A DNA stretch of 39,758 bases from Opitutaceae bacterium (GTDB lineage Bacteria > Verrucomicrobiota > Verrucomicrobiia > Opitutales > Opitutaceae): contig JANYCF010000296.1 of the NCBI GenBank assembly GCA_025360455.1, positions 1 through 39,758 of the forward strand, read 5' to 3'. A program made the translations under genes and the position numbers. The first letter of the stretch is position 1. The number at the start of each line of letters is the position of its first letter. Below are positions 31,477 through 39,758 of this stretch, piece by piece. The notes under the pieces were generated by a model, which was not told where the DNA came from, made no database searches, and saw only the letters and a program-made list of their open reading frames with translations.

Positions 31477-34400
31477 TCAACTCGCCGCACGCAGTGTCAC
31501 GATCAGATCTTTCGCTTCCACGGTGTCCCCCACGGCGGCACAAACTTCCGCGATGATTCCATCCGCCAACGCGTAAACCGTCGTCTGCATTTTCATCGCT
31601 TCCATCATGAAGAGTTTGTCGCCCTTCGCCACCTTGGCTCCAACCGAAGCGGACATCACCACGATCAAGCCAGGAATAGGCGCGGGAGCTTGCATGACGT
31701 CGGCCAGATCAGCCTTCGCCCGGGCTTTCGTCTTCGGTGCCGTCCCTTTATCGAGCACGAACGCTTCACGCGTGATGCCGTTCAATTCATAGGTAATGGT
31801 GCACCGCGCGTCCTGATCCGGTGCCGACGCGCCAATCAGCCGGATGATGAGCACCTTCCCTTCCTCGATCTGCACGGAGATTTCCTCGCCGGGTTGCAAG
31901 CCATAGAAAAACGCCGACGTCGGCAGCACGCTGACGTCGCCGTATTCCCGCTGATGTTTGGCGAAATCCGCAAACACGCCGGGATACATCAGGTGCGAAT
32001 ACAACTCATCGTCGGTCGGCTGATGCTTCAATTTTTCCCCGAGCTCGGCGCGTATTTTGTTCAATTCCGCTTCACCTAGTTCCAGCGCTTTGGCGGATTT
32101 TTTCGTCGGCTTGGTTTTGTTCGCCGTGATGGACGCGAGGTATTTGGCCTTGGCTTCCTTGAAACGTTTGTCGCCGAGCACCGCCCGCCACATCGGCTCC
32201 GGCCAACCGCCCTCGGGCCAGCCGAGACCGCCCATCAACATATCAATTACACTCTCCGGAAACGGCGTCGCGCCGGGTTCGAGATTCACGACATCCGCGG
32301 GCTTGATGCCGCGCGAGAAAAGGAAGAGCGCGAGATCGCCCACCACCTTCGAGGAGGGCGTGACTTTCACGATATCACCGAAGAGCTGGTTCACCTCCGC
32401 ATAAATGCGCGCAATTTCCGGCCAACGGTGCGCCACGCCCATCGAAACCGCCTGCTCGCGCAGATTCGTGTACTGGCCGCCGGGCATCTCGTGCAAATAA
32501 ACCTCCGCCGAACCGGTGCGCGGCGCCGTATCAAAGGGCCGGTAAACTTCGCGCACTTGCTCCCAGTAGTCGGAAAACACATTCAACCGGTCGAGATCAA
32601 GCTGCGGATCACGCGGCGTGTGCTGCAGCGCGGCAACAATGGAATTGAGATTCGGTTGCGAGGTGCTGCCGCTCATCGAAGCCAGCGCGAGATCGACTAC
32701 GTTCACGCCGGCATCGGAGGCACGCAACACGGATGCTGCCGCGATACCGCTGGTGTCATGCGTGTGGAAATGAATCGGCAGCCCGACTTCCTCGCGCAGA
32801 GTCTTCACTAGTTTGTACGCGGCATAGGGCCGGCACAGACCGGCCATGTCTTTGATCGCGAGAAAATGCGCGCCCATCTTCTCCAGTTCCTTTGCGAGCT
32901 TGACGTAGTATTTCAACGAGTATTTCTCACGCCGTTCATCGAGGATATCACCGGTGTAGCAAATCGCCGCCTCGCAGATCGCATGTGTGCCCTGCACGGC
33001 TTCCATGCCGACGCGGAGGTTGGGCAGATAGTTCAGCGAGTCGAAAATCCGGAAAATATCCATACCCGAAGCGGCGGCGTGGCGCACAAATCCTGCGACG
33101 ATGTGATCGGGATAGTTCGTGTAGCCCACGGCATTCGCTCCGCGAAACAGCATCTGAAAACAAATATTCGGCACCCGGGCGCGCAGCTGGCGCAAGCGGT
33201 CCCAAGGATCTTCGTTCAGGAAACGCATCGCCGTGTCGAACGTCGCTCCACCCCACATCTCGAGGGAAAACAACCCGGGTGCCTGGTGCGCGAGCGCCCC
33301 GGCACACGCGAGCATATCATAGCTCCGCACGCGCGTCGCCATGAGCGATTGGTGGGCGTCGCGGAAAGTCGTGTCGGTCACCAGCAGCCGTTTCTGCTTG
33401 AGGGTCCACTCGGCAAATTTCTTCGGCCCAAGCTGCAACAGGAGCTGGCGCGTGCCCGAGGCTGGCTCACCCAGTGGGGCGAGCGGCGCCACCGGCGCTG
33501 GCTGGGATTTCTTCGGATGGAAACCTTTCGCGTGCGGGTTGCCGTTCACAATGACATTGCCGAGAAAATTGAGCAGCTTTGTCGCCCGGTCACGGCGCGG
33601 CTTGAAAGTGAAGAGCTCAGGCGAAGTATCGATCAACGCCGTGGTGGCAGCACCCGCGCGGAACAGCGGATGCGTGAGCACATTCTCGAGAAACGGAATA
33701 TTGGTCTTCACGCCCCGGATACGGAATTCGCTCAGTACGCGCAGCGCCCGCTTCATGGCGATTTCGTAGCTCGGGCCGCTGGTGATACTCTTCACCAACA
33801 TCGAATCATAGAACGGCGTGATGACCGCGCCGGAATAACCCATCGCCCCGTCGAGCCGGACGCCAAATCCGCCCGGTGAACGGTAAGCCAGAATGCGCCC
33901 GTAATCCGGGATGAATTTATTTTCCGGATCTTCCGTCGTGATACGGCACTGAATGGCAAAACCATTGCGCGGTACCTCCGCCTGTGCGGGCATCCCGACT
34001 TCATTCGAAAACAGCGAGTAACCTTGCGCGATTAGAATTTGCGCCCGCACCAGATCGAGACCGGTGATCACCTCCGTGACCGTGTGCTCCACTTGGATGC
34101 GCGGATTCATCTCGATGAAAAACCACTCATGCCGGTCGAGATCGTAGAGAAATTCAATCGTTCCCGCGTTATCGTATTTCACCGCGCGGGCCATGCGTGC
34201 GGCCGCTTCGCACAAGTCGGTCACCACGGCCGGGGGCAAACCAAAGCTCGGCGCGACCTCGATCACCTTCTGGTGTCGGCGCTGCACGGAGCAATCGCGC
34301 TCGTGCAGATGGATGACGTTGCCATGTTGGTCACCGAGGATCTGTACCTCGATGTGCTTGGCGCGCACAATATACTTCTCCAGAAAAACTGCCGGATTAC

Positions 34401-35022
34401 CAAACGAACGCCCAGCCTCGCCCTGCGCTTCCTCGAGCAAGGTCGCGAGATCACCCGCCTTGTGCACGACACGCATGCCGCGCCCGCCGCCACCAAATGC
34501 CGCCTTGATGATGAGCGGAAACCCGATGGATTTCGCGATCTTCATCGCCTCATCGCGATCTGTCACCGGCTCCTCCGTGCCGGGCAGCACGGGAACGTTG
34601 ATTTTTTTCGCCAGCGCCCGCGCGGCAGTTTTGTCGCCCATCATTTCCAACAGCTCGGGGCGAGGACCCACAAATATCACGCCGGCCTTTTGGCAGGCGC
34701 GCGCGAAGTCCGCGTTCTCCGATAGAAAACCATACCCCGGATGAATCGCATCGACGCCTTTGGCTTTGGCGACGCCAACAATACCGTCGATGTCGAGATA
34801 GGCGGCGACCGGCCCTTTCCCTTGGCCGACTTGGTAGGCCTCGTCGGCTTTATAACGATGGATGTTCAGCCGATCCTCCTGGGCAAAAATGGCGACGGTC
34901 CGGAGACCGAGCTCGGTGCCAGCGCGGAAAATCCGCACGGCGATTTCACTGCGATTGGCCGCCATGAGCTTACGAATCGGACGCAGCGCAGGCGAGGAAA
35001 CAGGCACTTCAGGGGGAAACAT
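31477..35022 (-). CDS. pyc: Pyruvate carboxylase
   Basis: Carboxylates pyruvate to oxaloacetate with ATP, bicarbonate and biotin. The 1181-residue length fits the single-chain enzyme. Domains in order are biotin carboxylase (ATP-grasp; HPGYGFLSENADFA, FGGGGRGMRVV near 177) and carboxyltransferase (DTTFRDAHQSLMATRVR, AIKDMAGLCRP, HFHTHDTSGI). A central allosteric region follows. The C-terminal biotinyl domain has Lys1144 in MEAMKMQ. ATG 35022 (MFPPEVPV) is preferred to TTG 35037. The leader is CT-rich. No acetyl-CoA carboxylase is nearby, so pyruvate carboxylase is the straightforward reading. Confidence 0.96.
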   Translation of the reverse strand: MFPPEVPVSSPALRPIRKLMAANRSEIAVRIFRAGTELGLRTVAIFAQEDRLNIHRYKADEAYQVGQGKGPVAAYLDIDGIVGVAKAKGVDAIHPGYGFLSENADFARACQKAGVIFVGPRPELLEMMGDKTAARALAKKINVPVLPGTEEPVTDRDEAMKIAKSIGFPLIIKAAFGGGGRGMRVVHKAGDLATLLEEAQGEAGRSFGNPAVFLEKYIVRAKHIEVQILGDQHGNVIHLHERDCSVQRRHQKVIEVAPSFGLPPAVVTDLCEAAARMARAVKYDNAGTIEFLYDLDRHEWFFIEMNPRIQVEHTVTEVITGLDLVRAQILIAQGYSLFSNEVGMPAQAEVPRNGFAIQCRITTEDPENKFIPDYGRILAYRSPGGFGVRLDGAMGYSGAVITPFYDSMLVKSITSGPSYEIAMKRALRVLSEFRIRGVKTNIPFLENVLTHPLFRAGAATTALIDTSPELFTFKPRRDRATKLLNFLGNVIVNGNPHAKGFHPKKSQPAPVAPLAPLGEPASGTRQLLLQLGPKKFAEWTLKQKRLLVTDTTFRDAHQSLMATRVRSYDMLACAGALAHQAPGLFSLEMWGGATFDTAMRFLNEDPWDRLRQLRARVPNICFQMLFRGANAVGYTNYPDHIVAGFVRHAAASGMDIFRIFDSLNYLPNLRVGMEAVQGTHAICEAAICYTGDILDERREKYSLKYYVKLAKELEKMGAHFLAIKDMAGLCRPYAAYKLVKTLREEVGLPIHFHTHDTSGIAAASVLRASDAGVNVVDLALASMSGSTSQPNLNSIVAALQHTPRDPQLDLDRLNVFSDYWEQVREVYRPFDTAPRTGSAEVYLHEMPGGQYTNLREQAVSMGVAHRWPEIARIYAEVNQLFGDIVKVTPSSKVVGDLALFLFSRGIKPADVVNLEPGATPFPESVIDMLMGGLGWPEGGWPEPMWRAVLGDKRFKEAKAKYLASITANKTKPTKKSAKALELGEAELNKIRAELGEKLKHQPTDDELYSHLMYPGVFADFAKHQREYGDVSVLPTSAFFYGLQPGEEISVQIEEGKVLIIRLIGASAPDQDARCTITYELNGITREAFVLDKGTAPKTKARAKADLADVMQAPAPIPGLIVVMSASVGAKVAKGDKLFMMEAMKMQTTVYALADGIIAEVCAAVGDTVEAKDLIVTLRAAS

Positions 35023-35446
35023 CGGGAAGAGAACCAAGGATTAAAAAGCGTCGGAATGAATGCAATGGAAGATTCTCCGGAACCCTCAAAAAATGATCCA
35101 AGGCATAAGCCGGTGGAGTGGCTTGCGCCATTCGCCTCCGGACGCGTTTTTCGTGCGTGCCTCGACAACTAGTCCGGTGTGTCCGTCGTAGCCTGGGCGA
35201 AGTCGGAAGGCCGAGTTCCACCCTTCTGTTTCGGTAGCCGCGTTTGAGGGCGAAGTCCGAAAACGTGGTCGGCCCCGCGCCCGCGCCAGAATCGCATTGT
35301 TGCGTAGCCGCGTTGGAGCGAAAGCGCCAACGTGGTCCGTGTCCACCCTTCCCCGGACGTAAAAAGAGAATCAGTCTGCCCCATTCCGCATAAAAATATC
35401 TGGCCCTGCCGAAACTCTTCCTTGAGAGTGCGCCATCCTCCTCCCC
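35023..35446. other. Spacer made of repeat fragments
   Basis: No gene is visible in these 424 bases. They hold GTGGAGTGGCTTGCGCC (near 35113), GTCCGTCGTAGCCTGGGCGA (35181-35200) and two GTAGCCGCG units listed separately. No tRNA or terminator was seen. Confidence 0.6.
35234..35338. repeat. Two GTAGCCGCG...ACGTGGTC repeat units
   Basis: Unit one, 35234-35270, reads GTAGCCGCGTTTGAGGG...AAAACGTGGTC. Unit two, 35304-35338, reads GTAGCCGCGTTGGAGCG...CAACGTGGTCC. Both are in the same orientation and match the outer arms of 15307-15504 and 31342-31458. Confidence 0.8.
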
Positions 35447-35863
35447 ATGACGCTAACCGACGCCCGTACCGCCATCACTGCCGCCCTCAGTCGCATGAAT
35501 GCCGCTTACGCCGAAACGGTTTTCGACGAGTGGATGCTGATCTCAATTAAAGCTGAACGCGGTGCCATCCTCGCCTACACCGGCCCGCGCGCGGACAGCT
35601 ACAAACAAACCTTCACGGCCGACATCCAGCCCCTGCGCGCCGAGATTGCCAACCAAAACCTCGCGATCGGAGATTTCGCCTTCACGTCCAACGGCACCGG
35701 CACCAAGCACGACGCCTGCCTGCGCACCGGCGAGACCAGTTTTCTTTTTTTTAATCATACGGCCAAAACCACTCAAGATATCCGGACCAATCCACGGTGG
35801 CTCGAAGCCCAGAAGCCATTCGTGCAACTCAGCGACCTGTTCCGCGCGAATCCGGTGGAGTGA
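35447..35863 (+). CDS. Hypothetical protein, 138 aa
   Basis: I do not recognise this small soluble protein. It begins with a helical MTLTDARTAITAALSRMN and then a strand-rich part (FDEWMLISIKAERGAILAYTG, GDFAFTSNGTG, SFLFFNHTAKTTQDI). There is no signal peptide or membrane segment. The layout of an N-terminal helix and sheet recalls small regulatory or roadblock-like folds, but that is weak. The leader CATCCTCCTCCCC before the ATG is pyrimidine-rich. It is followed by a hairpin and a REP-like pair. Confidence 0.65.
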   Translation: MTLTDARTAITAALSRMNAAYAETVFDEWMLISIKAERGAILAYTGPRADSYKQTFTADIQPLRAEIANQNLAIGDFAFTSNGTGTKHDACLRTGETSFLFFNHTAKTTQDIRTNPRWLEAQKPFVQLSDLFRANPVE

Positions 35864-35893
35864 GTATTGCCTCAATGGAGGTGCCCGGCCCCC

Positions 35894-35933
35894 GGACGAG
35901 TTTTTCTTCCGGCATTCAGCCGCTCGTCCTTTT
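35894..35933 (+). terminator. Possible weak terminator
   Basis: GGACGAG (35894-35900) pairs with CTCGTCC (35923-35929), followed by TTTT. The 22-base loop is long, so confidence is low. Confidence 0.35.
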
Positions 35934-36008
35934 GTAGGAGCCTGTTTACAGGCGACCCCAACGCGCGCCATCGGCGGAAATTCGTGTCGCCTGTAAACAG
36001 GCTCCTAC
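35934..36008. repeat. Inverted pair of REP-like units
   Basis: Perfect 23-base arms (35934-35956 and 35986-36008) read GTAGGAGCCTGTTTACAGGC followed by GAC, and the reverse. They are separated by 29 bases. Each arm is itself a hairpin, so the unit can fold as a clover-like structure. The same unit occurs singly at 25908-25929. It sits between a plus-strand gene and a convergent minus-strand gene. Confidence 0.92.
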
Positions 36009-36030
36009 CCCAACCCACCACCGCCGCTCT

Positions 36031-37065
36031 TCACGCCAGCAATCCGGTCCACACAAACCAACCATACCCGACGAGGAAAATCGCTCCCAACCAGCGCGGC
36101 AACCCGCCAAAAATCAGCAAACTAAAGGCGTGCGCGATCACGGCGACCAGCAGCAACGCCAGTCCGTCACTAAACGCCGTCGGTACTTTGGCCGGCAACA
36201 GGAGGGCATAGACGCCGAGACACAGCGGAATACAGATATGCCCATCGCCGATCTGCGACGTATAGACCACTTCGGCCCGGCGTTTCCAACCCCAATAGAA
36301 CGCCAGCAGTGCGTTCGGCACCACCATCAGCCAGCCACTCAACCAACCCAGATTCGCCGCACTCACGAAGCCGCCTTTCTGCGCCGTGATCCACGCCACC
36401 AGCCAATCAATGCTTTCGTACAACGCCCACGCGCAAAGGAAGACGAGCGTCGCATCGAGATAAAACAGAAAGCCAAACGATTTTTTCCGCTGCACATTAT
36501 GCTTCATCACGTCGTAGACTTGGAAGCTCTGCCAAAAAAGAAACAAGCCGATCAAAATCAAACCGTCAGTCCGGCTGAGCTCGCCATCCTGCACCAGCAA
36601 CCATGCCGCACCGGTGAAAAACAGCACCGCCGTGAGCGTCAACAAAAGTGATAGCCGGTTAACCTGTGCGCCCACCGCCGCCTTGCCTCCGCCTTTTTCC
36701 TCCTTCCCCTTCCCTTTCGCCGCAGCACCGGTCTTGGATTTCCCCGAGCCGCTTTTGATAATCGTCAGCCCCCACAGCACTGAAGGCAGCCCCAGCAACA
36801 ACGTGAGATTGGTGACATTATTGACGAGACAGTTGGTCAGCACCTCCTTCGCCGCGCCGCCCCGCTGCACCATGATGAAAACAAACAGCAAGTTTCCGAG
36901 TCCCGAGCAGTACGGCATCACGAGCGTACCCAACGCGGTCCCTTCCAAGCCGTGAGCCAGCATCGCTTCGAGCCGCCACAGCATCACCAAGGAAATGCCT
37001 ACAAAAATCCCGAGGTAAGACCAAGGATTCACCAAACCAAAAGAGTCGAGGATTTCAGTCAACAC
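36031..37065 (-). CDS. Integral membrane protein, Na+/Ca2+ exchanger-like
   Basis: The 344-residue protein has about nine or ten hydrophobic spans in two halves joined by a charged, Lys/Gly-rich loop (residues about 105-130). The first half contains EGTALGTLVMPYCSGLGNLL and NNVTNLTLLLG, and the second YTSQIGDGHICIPLCLG. These resemble degenerate alpha-repeat motifs of the CaCA cation-exchanger superfamily. The ion is not certain, and the alpha-repeat acidic residues are not clearly conserved. The gene is transcribed towards the REP-like pair and appears to be alone. Confidence 0.65.
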   Translation of the reverse strand: MLTEILDSFGLVNPWSYLGIFVGISLVMLWRLEAMLAHGLEGTALGTLVMPYCSGLGNLLFVFIMVQRGGAAKEVLTNCLVNNVTNLTLLLGLPSVLWGLTIIKSGSGKSKTGAAAKGKGKEEKGGGKAAVGAQVNRLSLLLTLTAVLFFTGAAWLLVQDGELSRTDGLILIGLFLFWQSFQVYDVMKHNVQRKKSFGFLFYLDATLVFLCAWALYESIDWLVAWITAQKGGFVSAANLGWLSGWLMVVPNALLAFYWGWKRRAEVVYTSQIGDGHICIPLCLGVYALLLPAKVPTAFSDGLALLLVAVIAHAFSLLIFGGLPRWLGAIFLVGYGWFVWTGLLA

Positions 37066-37166
37066 GCCGAAGAGTCAGGCAATAACCCCCGCGCCTGTAA
37101 ACATCCGTGTAAGACCAATTACTCGACGGCCCTCAACTTAGGGCAGGGACCACCGGAGAGAGTCGC

Positions 37167-38351
37167 TCACAGCTTGGTCAGGCGGAGCAAGATCGCTTCG
37201 TGACTCTCCAAGGCGAATTCATAGTGCTTATCCGTTTCACCGAGTACTTTCTTCTGCCAGATATCTTTGATTGAGAAGCGTCCCTTCATCATCGTGAAAT
37301 GTTCCCAGTTCACCGGCAAAGTCATCCGCTCCGTGCCCGTGTTCAGGTAGCACACCGCCCAGTCGCCGTGGGCCAATTCCTTCACCCAGATATTTTTTCC
37401 GGGATGCTCCATGAAACGAGATCCCTGCTTACCCAGCGCATCCTGATCAATCGCGATGGCCTCCTTGTTGGTTAGGATAGCGAGCACCTCCGGTGTCATC
37501 TTGCGCAGGTCATTGCCCGCCATCAACGGCGCCGCCAGCATGCACCAGAGACTGAACTGCGCGCGCGATTCGCCCAGCGACAAGCCGGGATTGCCGACTT
37601 CGAGCATATCAGGATCGTTCCAGCCGTCAGGCCCGGCATAGCGTTCCAATCCCACCTGACTGTCCAAAATAAATTTCCAACCCAGATCGTATTCGCCCTG
37701 ACAATTAAAACAGTCGCGCACATCGCCCGTCGTGCGCCAGATGTGGCCCACGCTCTTGGCCCATTCCCAAGGCTTGTTGTTTCCCCATTCACAGAGACTG
37801 AAAAGCACCGGCCGTTTCGCGGCAAAGAGCGCATCGCGCATCGTGCTATAAATCTCGCGCGCATCGGCGGTCCCGTGGTCGCACCAGTCGTACTTCAAAA
37901 AATCCACGCCCCATGAAGCATAGAGCCGCGCATCTTGGAACTCATGGCCACGGCCGCCGGGGAAACCATTACAGGTCGTCTTGCCCGCACAGTTGTGAAT
38001 ACCAAACTTCAAACCTTTCGCGTGCACGTAATCAGCCAAAGCTTTCATACCACTCGGAAATTTCACGGGATCAGGCACCAAATTGCCACCCTCATCCCGC
38101 GCCATCGCCTCCCAGCCGTCATCCACCACCACATAATTGTAGCCCGCCTCTTTCAGACCGCTCGCCACGATAATATCAACGGTCTCCTTGAAGAGCTGCT
38201 CATTGATTGATACCGCAAAAGTATTCCAGCTGTTCCAGCCCATGGGCGGGGTAGGCGCCAGATTTTCGAATTTTTGCGCCTGGAGCCAGACCGGCGCCAA
38301 CGCAGCGAACAAGATGAAGAGTGAACAACACAAACGGGAGGAAGTTTTCAT
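37167..38351 (-). CDS. Secreted alpha-galactosidase, GH27
   Basis: Hydrolyses alpha-galactosides. The 394-residue protein has a signal peptide (LCCSLFILFAALAPVWLQAQ) and the GH27 signature from PTPPMGWNSWNTF. The nucleophile is Asp155 in FLKYDWCD and the acid/base Asp210 in WRTTGD. GWNDPDMLEVGNPGLS, IAIDQDALGKQG and a C-terminal beta domain follow, as in plant and human enzymes. All expected active-site residues are present. The start at 38351 gives a proper signal peptide. It should act in the periplasm or outside. A group II intron remnant lies about 130 bases upstream on the same strand. Confidence 0.96.
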   Translation of the reverse strand: MKTSSRLCCSLFILFAALAPVWLQAQKFENLAPTPPMGWNSWNTFAVSINEQLFKETVDIIVASGLKEAGYNYVVVDDGWEAMARDEGGNLVPDPVKFPSGMKALADYVHAKGLKFGIHNCAGKTTCNGFPGGRGHEFQDARLYASWGVDFLKYDWCDHGTADAREIYSTMRDALFAAKRPVLFSLCEWGNNKPWEWAKSVGHIWRTTGDVRDCFNCQGEYDLGWKFILDSQVGLERYAGPDGWNDPDMLEVGNPGLSLGESRAQFSLWCMLAAPLMAGNDLRKMTPEVLAILTNKEAIAIDQDALGKQGSRFMEHPGKNIWVKELAHGDWAVCYLNTGTERMTLPVNWEHFTMMKGRFSIKDIWQKKVLGETDKHYEFALESHEAILLRLTKL

Positions 38352-38541
38352 GGGGAGATTAAGGAATATTCCGGCCAAGTCGGCCAACGCTCACTTACCG
38401 CAAGAAGTGATAGACAGGACTTCGCCGCCGGCGAGCCCTTTTTCTCCGTGCAAAAAATTCAACCCACGGCCAGAGAAAGGAGGTTGTTGAGTAGAGTTAG
38501 CCGTGCGTTCGGTTGCCCGAGGCGAGGCTCTCCCCCTCGTC

Positions 38542-38575
38542 CAACCGTGCAGGCTATTTTCCCGCACACGGCTTA
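38542..38575 (-). other. Group II intron domain V-like hairpin
   Basis: On the minus strand, AAGCCGTGTGCGGGAAAATA is followed by GCCTGCACGGTT. AGCCGTG pairs with CACGGTT and GCGGG with CCTGC around AAAATAG, close to the 34-nt catalytic domain V of bacterial group II introns. Confidence 0.65.
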
Positions 38576-38743
38576 CCGACTCCCATTCTTTCGGTTTGGT
38601 TTAAGCGGAGTTCACCGCTTCCAGGCCGTCGTCAGCGGCCGGTGCCAAAGTTAGTATCGCCCAGGCAGTCGGTCGGCGGTGAAGGACGTGCCGCTGATTC
38701 AGTTTGAAGGAAAGAAACAACTCCCTACCCCAAGCCCCATGAC

Positions 38744-38781
38744 CTGACTCTTTTTCAGGGTCCTGACTCTTTTTCAGGGTC
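38744..38781. repeat. Two tandem 19-bp units at the intron ORF breakpoint
   Basis: CTGACTCTTTTTCAGGGTC occurs twice without spacer (38744-38762, 38763-38781). The reverse-transcriptase likeness ends exactly at its right edge. It may be a relic of the deletion or a separate small repeat. Confidence 0.9.
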
Positions 38782-39183
38782 CGCCCGTTCCAGTACCTTG
38801 TCCTCCACGGTCGGCATCCCAATGGGACGCGTTTCCGTTTCGTTCTTCGGGATATGGACGCGCTTGGCTGGCGGGGCTCGGTACGTGCCGTTCTTGGCCC
38901 GGGTTTCGAGACTCGTCAGGTTCGCCGCCAGATTTTCGCCGTAACCGGCGACCGTCTGGCCATCCACTCCCGGGGCACTGTCCCGGCGGACTCTCCCGTA
39001 GGCTTCACGCAACCACAGTTGATCCATGTTATGGCTCAACGTGGTGAGCGGGCTGCCCGCGTATTTCTTCGCCATGGTGGCGATGTGCTGCTGGCGGGTT
39101 GAGACGCTGGTTAGGGGCTGCTGCTCCCCTGCGTCTCGCCAACGCGCACGTGTCTCTCCCCGGTTGTCCCCTTCGCTACTCAC
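38782..39183 (-). pseudogene. ltrA: Group II intron reverse transcriptase/maturase, N-terminal fragment
   Basis: The frame from 39183 shows the N-terminal part of a group II intron-encoded protein. Its signatures are QLWLREAYGRVRRDSAPGVDG, GTYRAPPAKRVHIPK and TRPIGMPTVEDKVLERA (RT0/RT1 blocks). The likeness stops after LERA, where full proteins continue through the YADD catalytic block, domain X and, in some, an endonuclease. None of these are present. The frame runs on into the tandem 19-bp units and stops at 38755. The gene is therefore inactive. The start is uncertain. Confidence 0.85.
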
Positions 39184-39758
39184 AGGCTCCCTCGGGCTTT
39201 GGTTCGCCTGTTTTCAAACGCTACTATGAGACCTCTAAGACTGCCCCACCGTTCGACCCGCCCGCTTCGGTTTCCCTCGCGGAAAGGCTCCTTCGTTGTT
39301 TTCCAGTATTCGCTCGCACCGGCCCCGGAAAACCCGGCCCGTGCGCCCGGACGTTGTTGAACCGGTGTCGTCCTTGTCCGGTGATTTGAAGGCGCGGTGT
39401 GGCGCTCCCAGCTTTTCAGGAAACCCCCGTGTGCCTCTGCCCCGCTCTCAGATCCCGGTCCGGTCGCCGTGCCCGTGGCCTGCGTCCCGTGGTGGTGACG
39501 ACTTATTGTGGGCATGGTGATGTTGTCCCCCCTGGCAAAAGCAGGAAGACCCAGACGCGATACGTCTTTCGGGATTCAATGACGCGGCTTAGGCACTCGC
39601 TCCATACGCTTCGTGCGCCCCTTGCGGTGACGCTACGCAATGTTCGCTTCCGAGTGGCTGCCAACCTTTCTCGGGCGGGATTAGCTACCCGCTGGGTTTC
39701 GATAACAGGTTTATTCATTCTTTCGTTTGTTTCCTCCTGTACTGTTTGCTGGCGCGAT

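Larger units (their letters stand above)
38485..39758 (-). mobile_element. Group II intron, deletion derivative (5' end not resolved)
   Basis: The element lies on the minus strand. It contains an interrupted reverse transcriptase gene, a domain V-like hairpin (38542-38575) and a domain VI-like 3' end near 38485-38490 (CTACTCAAC). The 39184-39758 part has no gene; sequence such as GTCTCATAGTAGCG at about 39217-39230 is found, from memory, just before many bacterial group II intron ORFs. The GUGYG 5' end was not identified and may lie beyond the window. A large part of the ORF is deleted, so the intron should not be mobile by itself. Confidence 0.75.

Noticed and set aside
32866-33879. 337-codon plus-strand frame opposite pyruvate carboxylase
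   Set aside because: It is an antisense shadow of a highly conserved enzyme.
35169-35384. Minus-strand 71-codon frame in the pyc upstream spacer
   Set aside because: It translates a row of dispersed repeats and has no protein-like composition.
35934-36008. CRISPR-like array
   Set aside because: There are only two units in inverted orientation, with no regular spacers and no cas genes.
39315-39319. GTGCG on the minus strand as the intron 5' end
   Set aside because: It would leave only about 135 bases for the intron part before the ORF, too little for domains I to III.
39180-39515. 111-codon minus-strand frame in the intron
   Set aside because: It lies in the structured RNA part before the intron ORF and has an unprotein-like, Gly/Arg/Thr-rich composition.

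Overview
The window looks like a piece of chromosome from a GC-rich verrucomicrobium, most likely of the Opitutaceae type. This is an inference from gene content. The pilus-like gene cluster at 16353-21426 resembles the Akkermansia Amuc_1098-1101 locus. The DUF1348, DUF5069, GH27 and PilM/secretin proteins have the flavour of that phylum. The spacers are unusually rich in short dispersed palindromic repeats. No rRNA, tRNA, CRISPR array, prophage or conjugation gene was seen.

Layout. The left edge (1-123) holds the tail of an IS630-type transposase, followed by a repeat. From 446 to 4056 come a small hypothetical gene, a LOG-family hydrolase, and a minus-strand run of N-carbamoylputrescine amidase, agmatine deiminase and a lipoprotein. 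The first two of that run make putrescine from agmatine. An orphan OmpR-type response regulator (4323-5069) and a stand-alone 5'-3' exonuclease (5061-5945) converge. Two adjacent giant hybrid histidine kinases (6250-14369) are clear paralogues. A glycosyltransferase and a sugar-nucleotidyltransferase-like gene converge across a nested palindromic element. Next is a compact three-gene minus-strand pilus-assembly or secretion operon (PilM-PilN fusion, PilO/PilP-like protein, secretin), divergent from a NUDIX hydrolase.

The central block is the pyruvate dehydrogenase operon: E1 alpha, E1 beta and E2, with no E3, ending in a strong intrinsic terminator. The E2 gene carries several repeat-like inserts inside its reading frame. 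From 26 to 30 kb lie an AT-richer lipoprotein gene, an orphan antitoxin-like gene with a decayed toxin remnant, a DUF1348 protein, a membrane-anchored secreted protein, an intact copy of the toxin-antitoxin pair and a DUF5069 protein. An aldo/keto reductase-like gene and a full-length pyruvate carboxylase follow on the minus strand. The right end holds a small hypothetical gene, a cation-exchanger-like membrane protein, a GH27 alpha-galactosidase, and a deletion derivative of a group II intron that runs off the window.

Two themes run through the window. First, short palindromic repeats of several families fill almost every spacer. They nest in one another, sit exactly between cotranscribed genes, lie at the breakpoint of a decayed toxin gene, and appear to have entered a coding sequence. 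Second, almost no start codon has a recognisable Shine-Dalgarno sequence; many have a pyrimidine-rich leader instead. Central carbon metabolism is well represented by the pyruvate dehydrogenase complex and pyruvate carboxylase. All domain calls were made by reading the sequence, with no database search.
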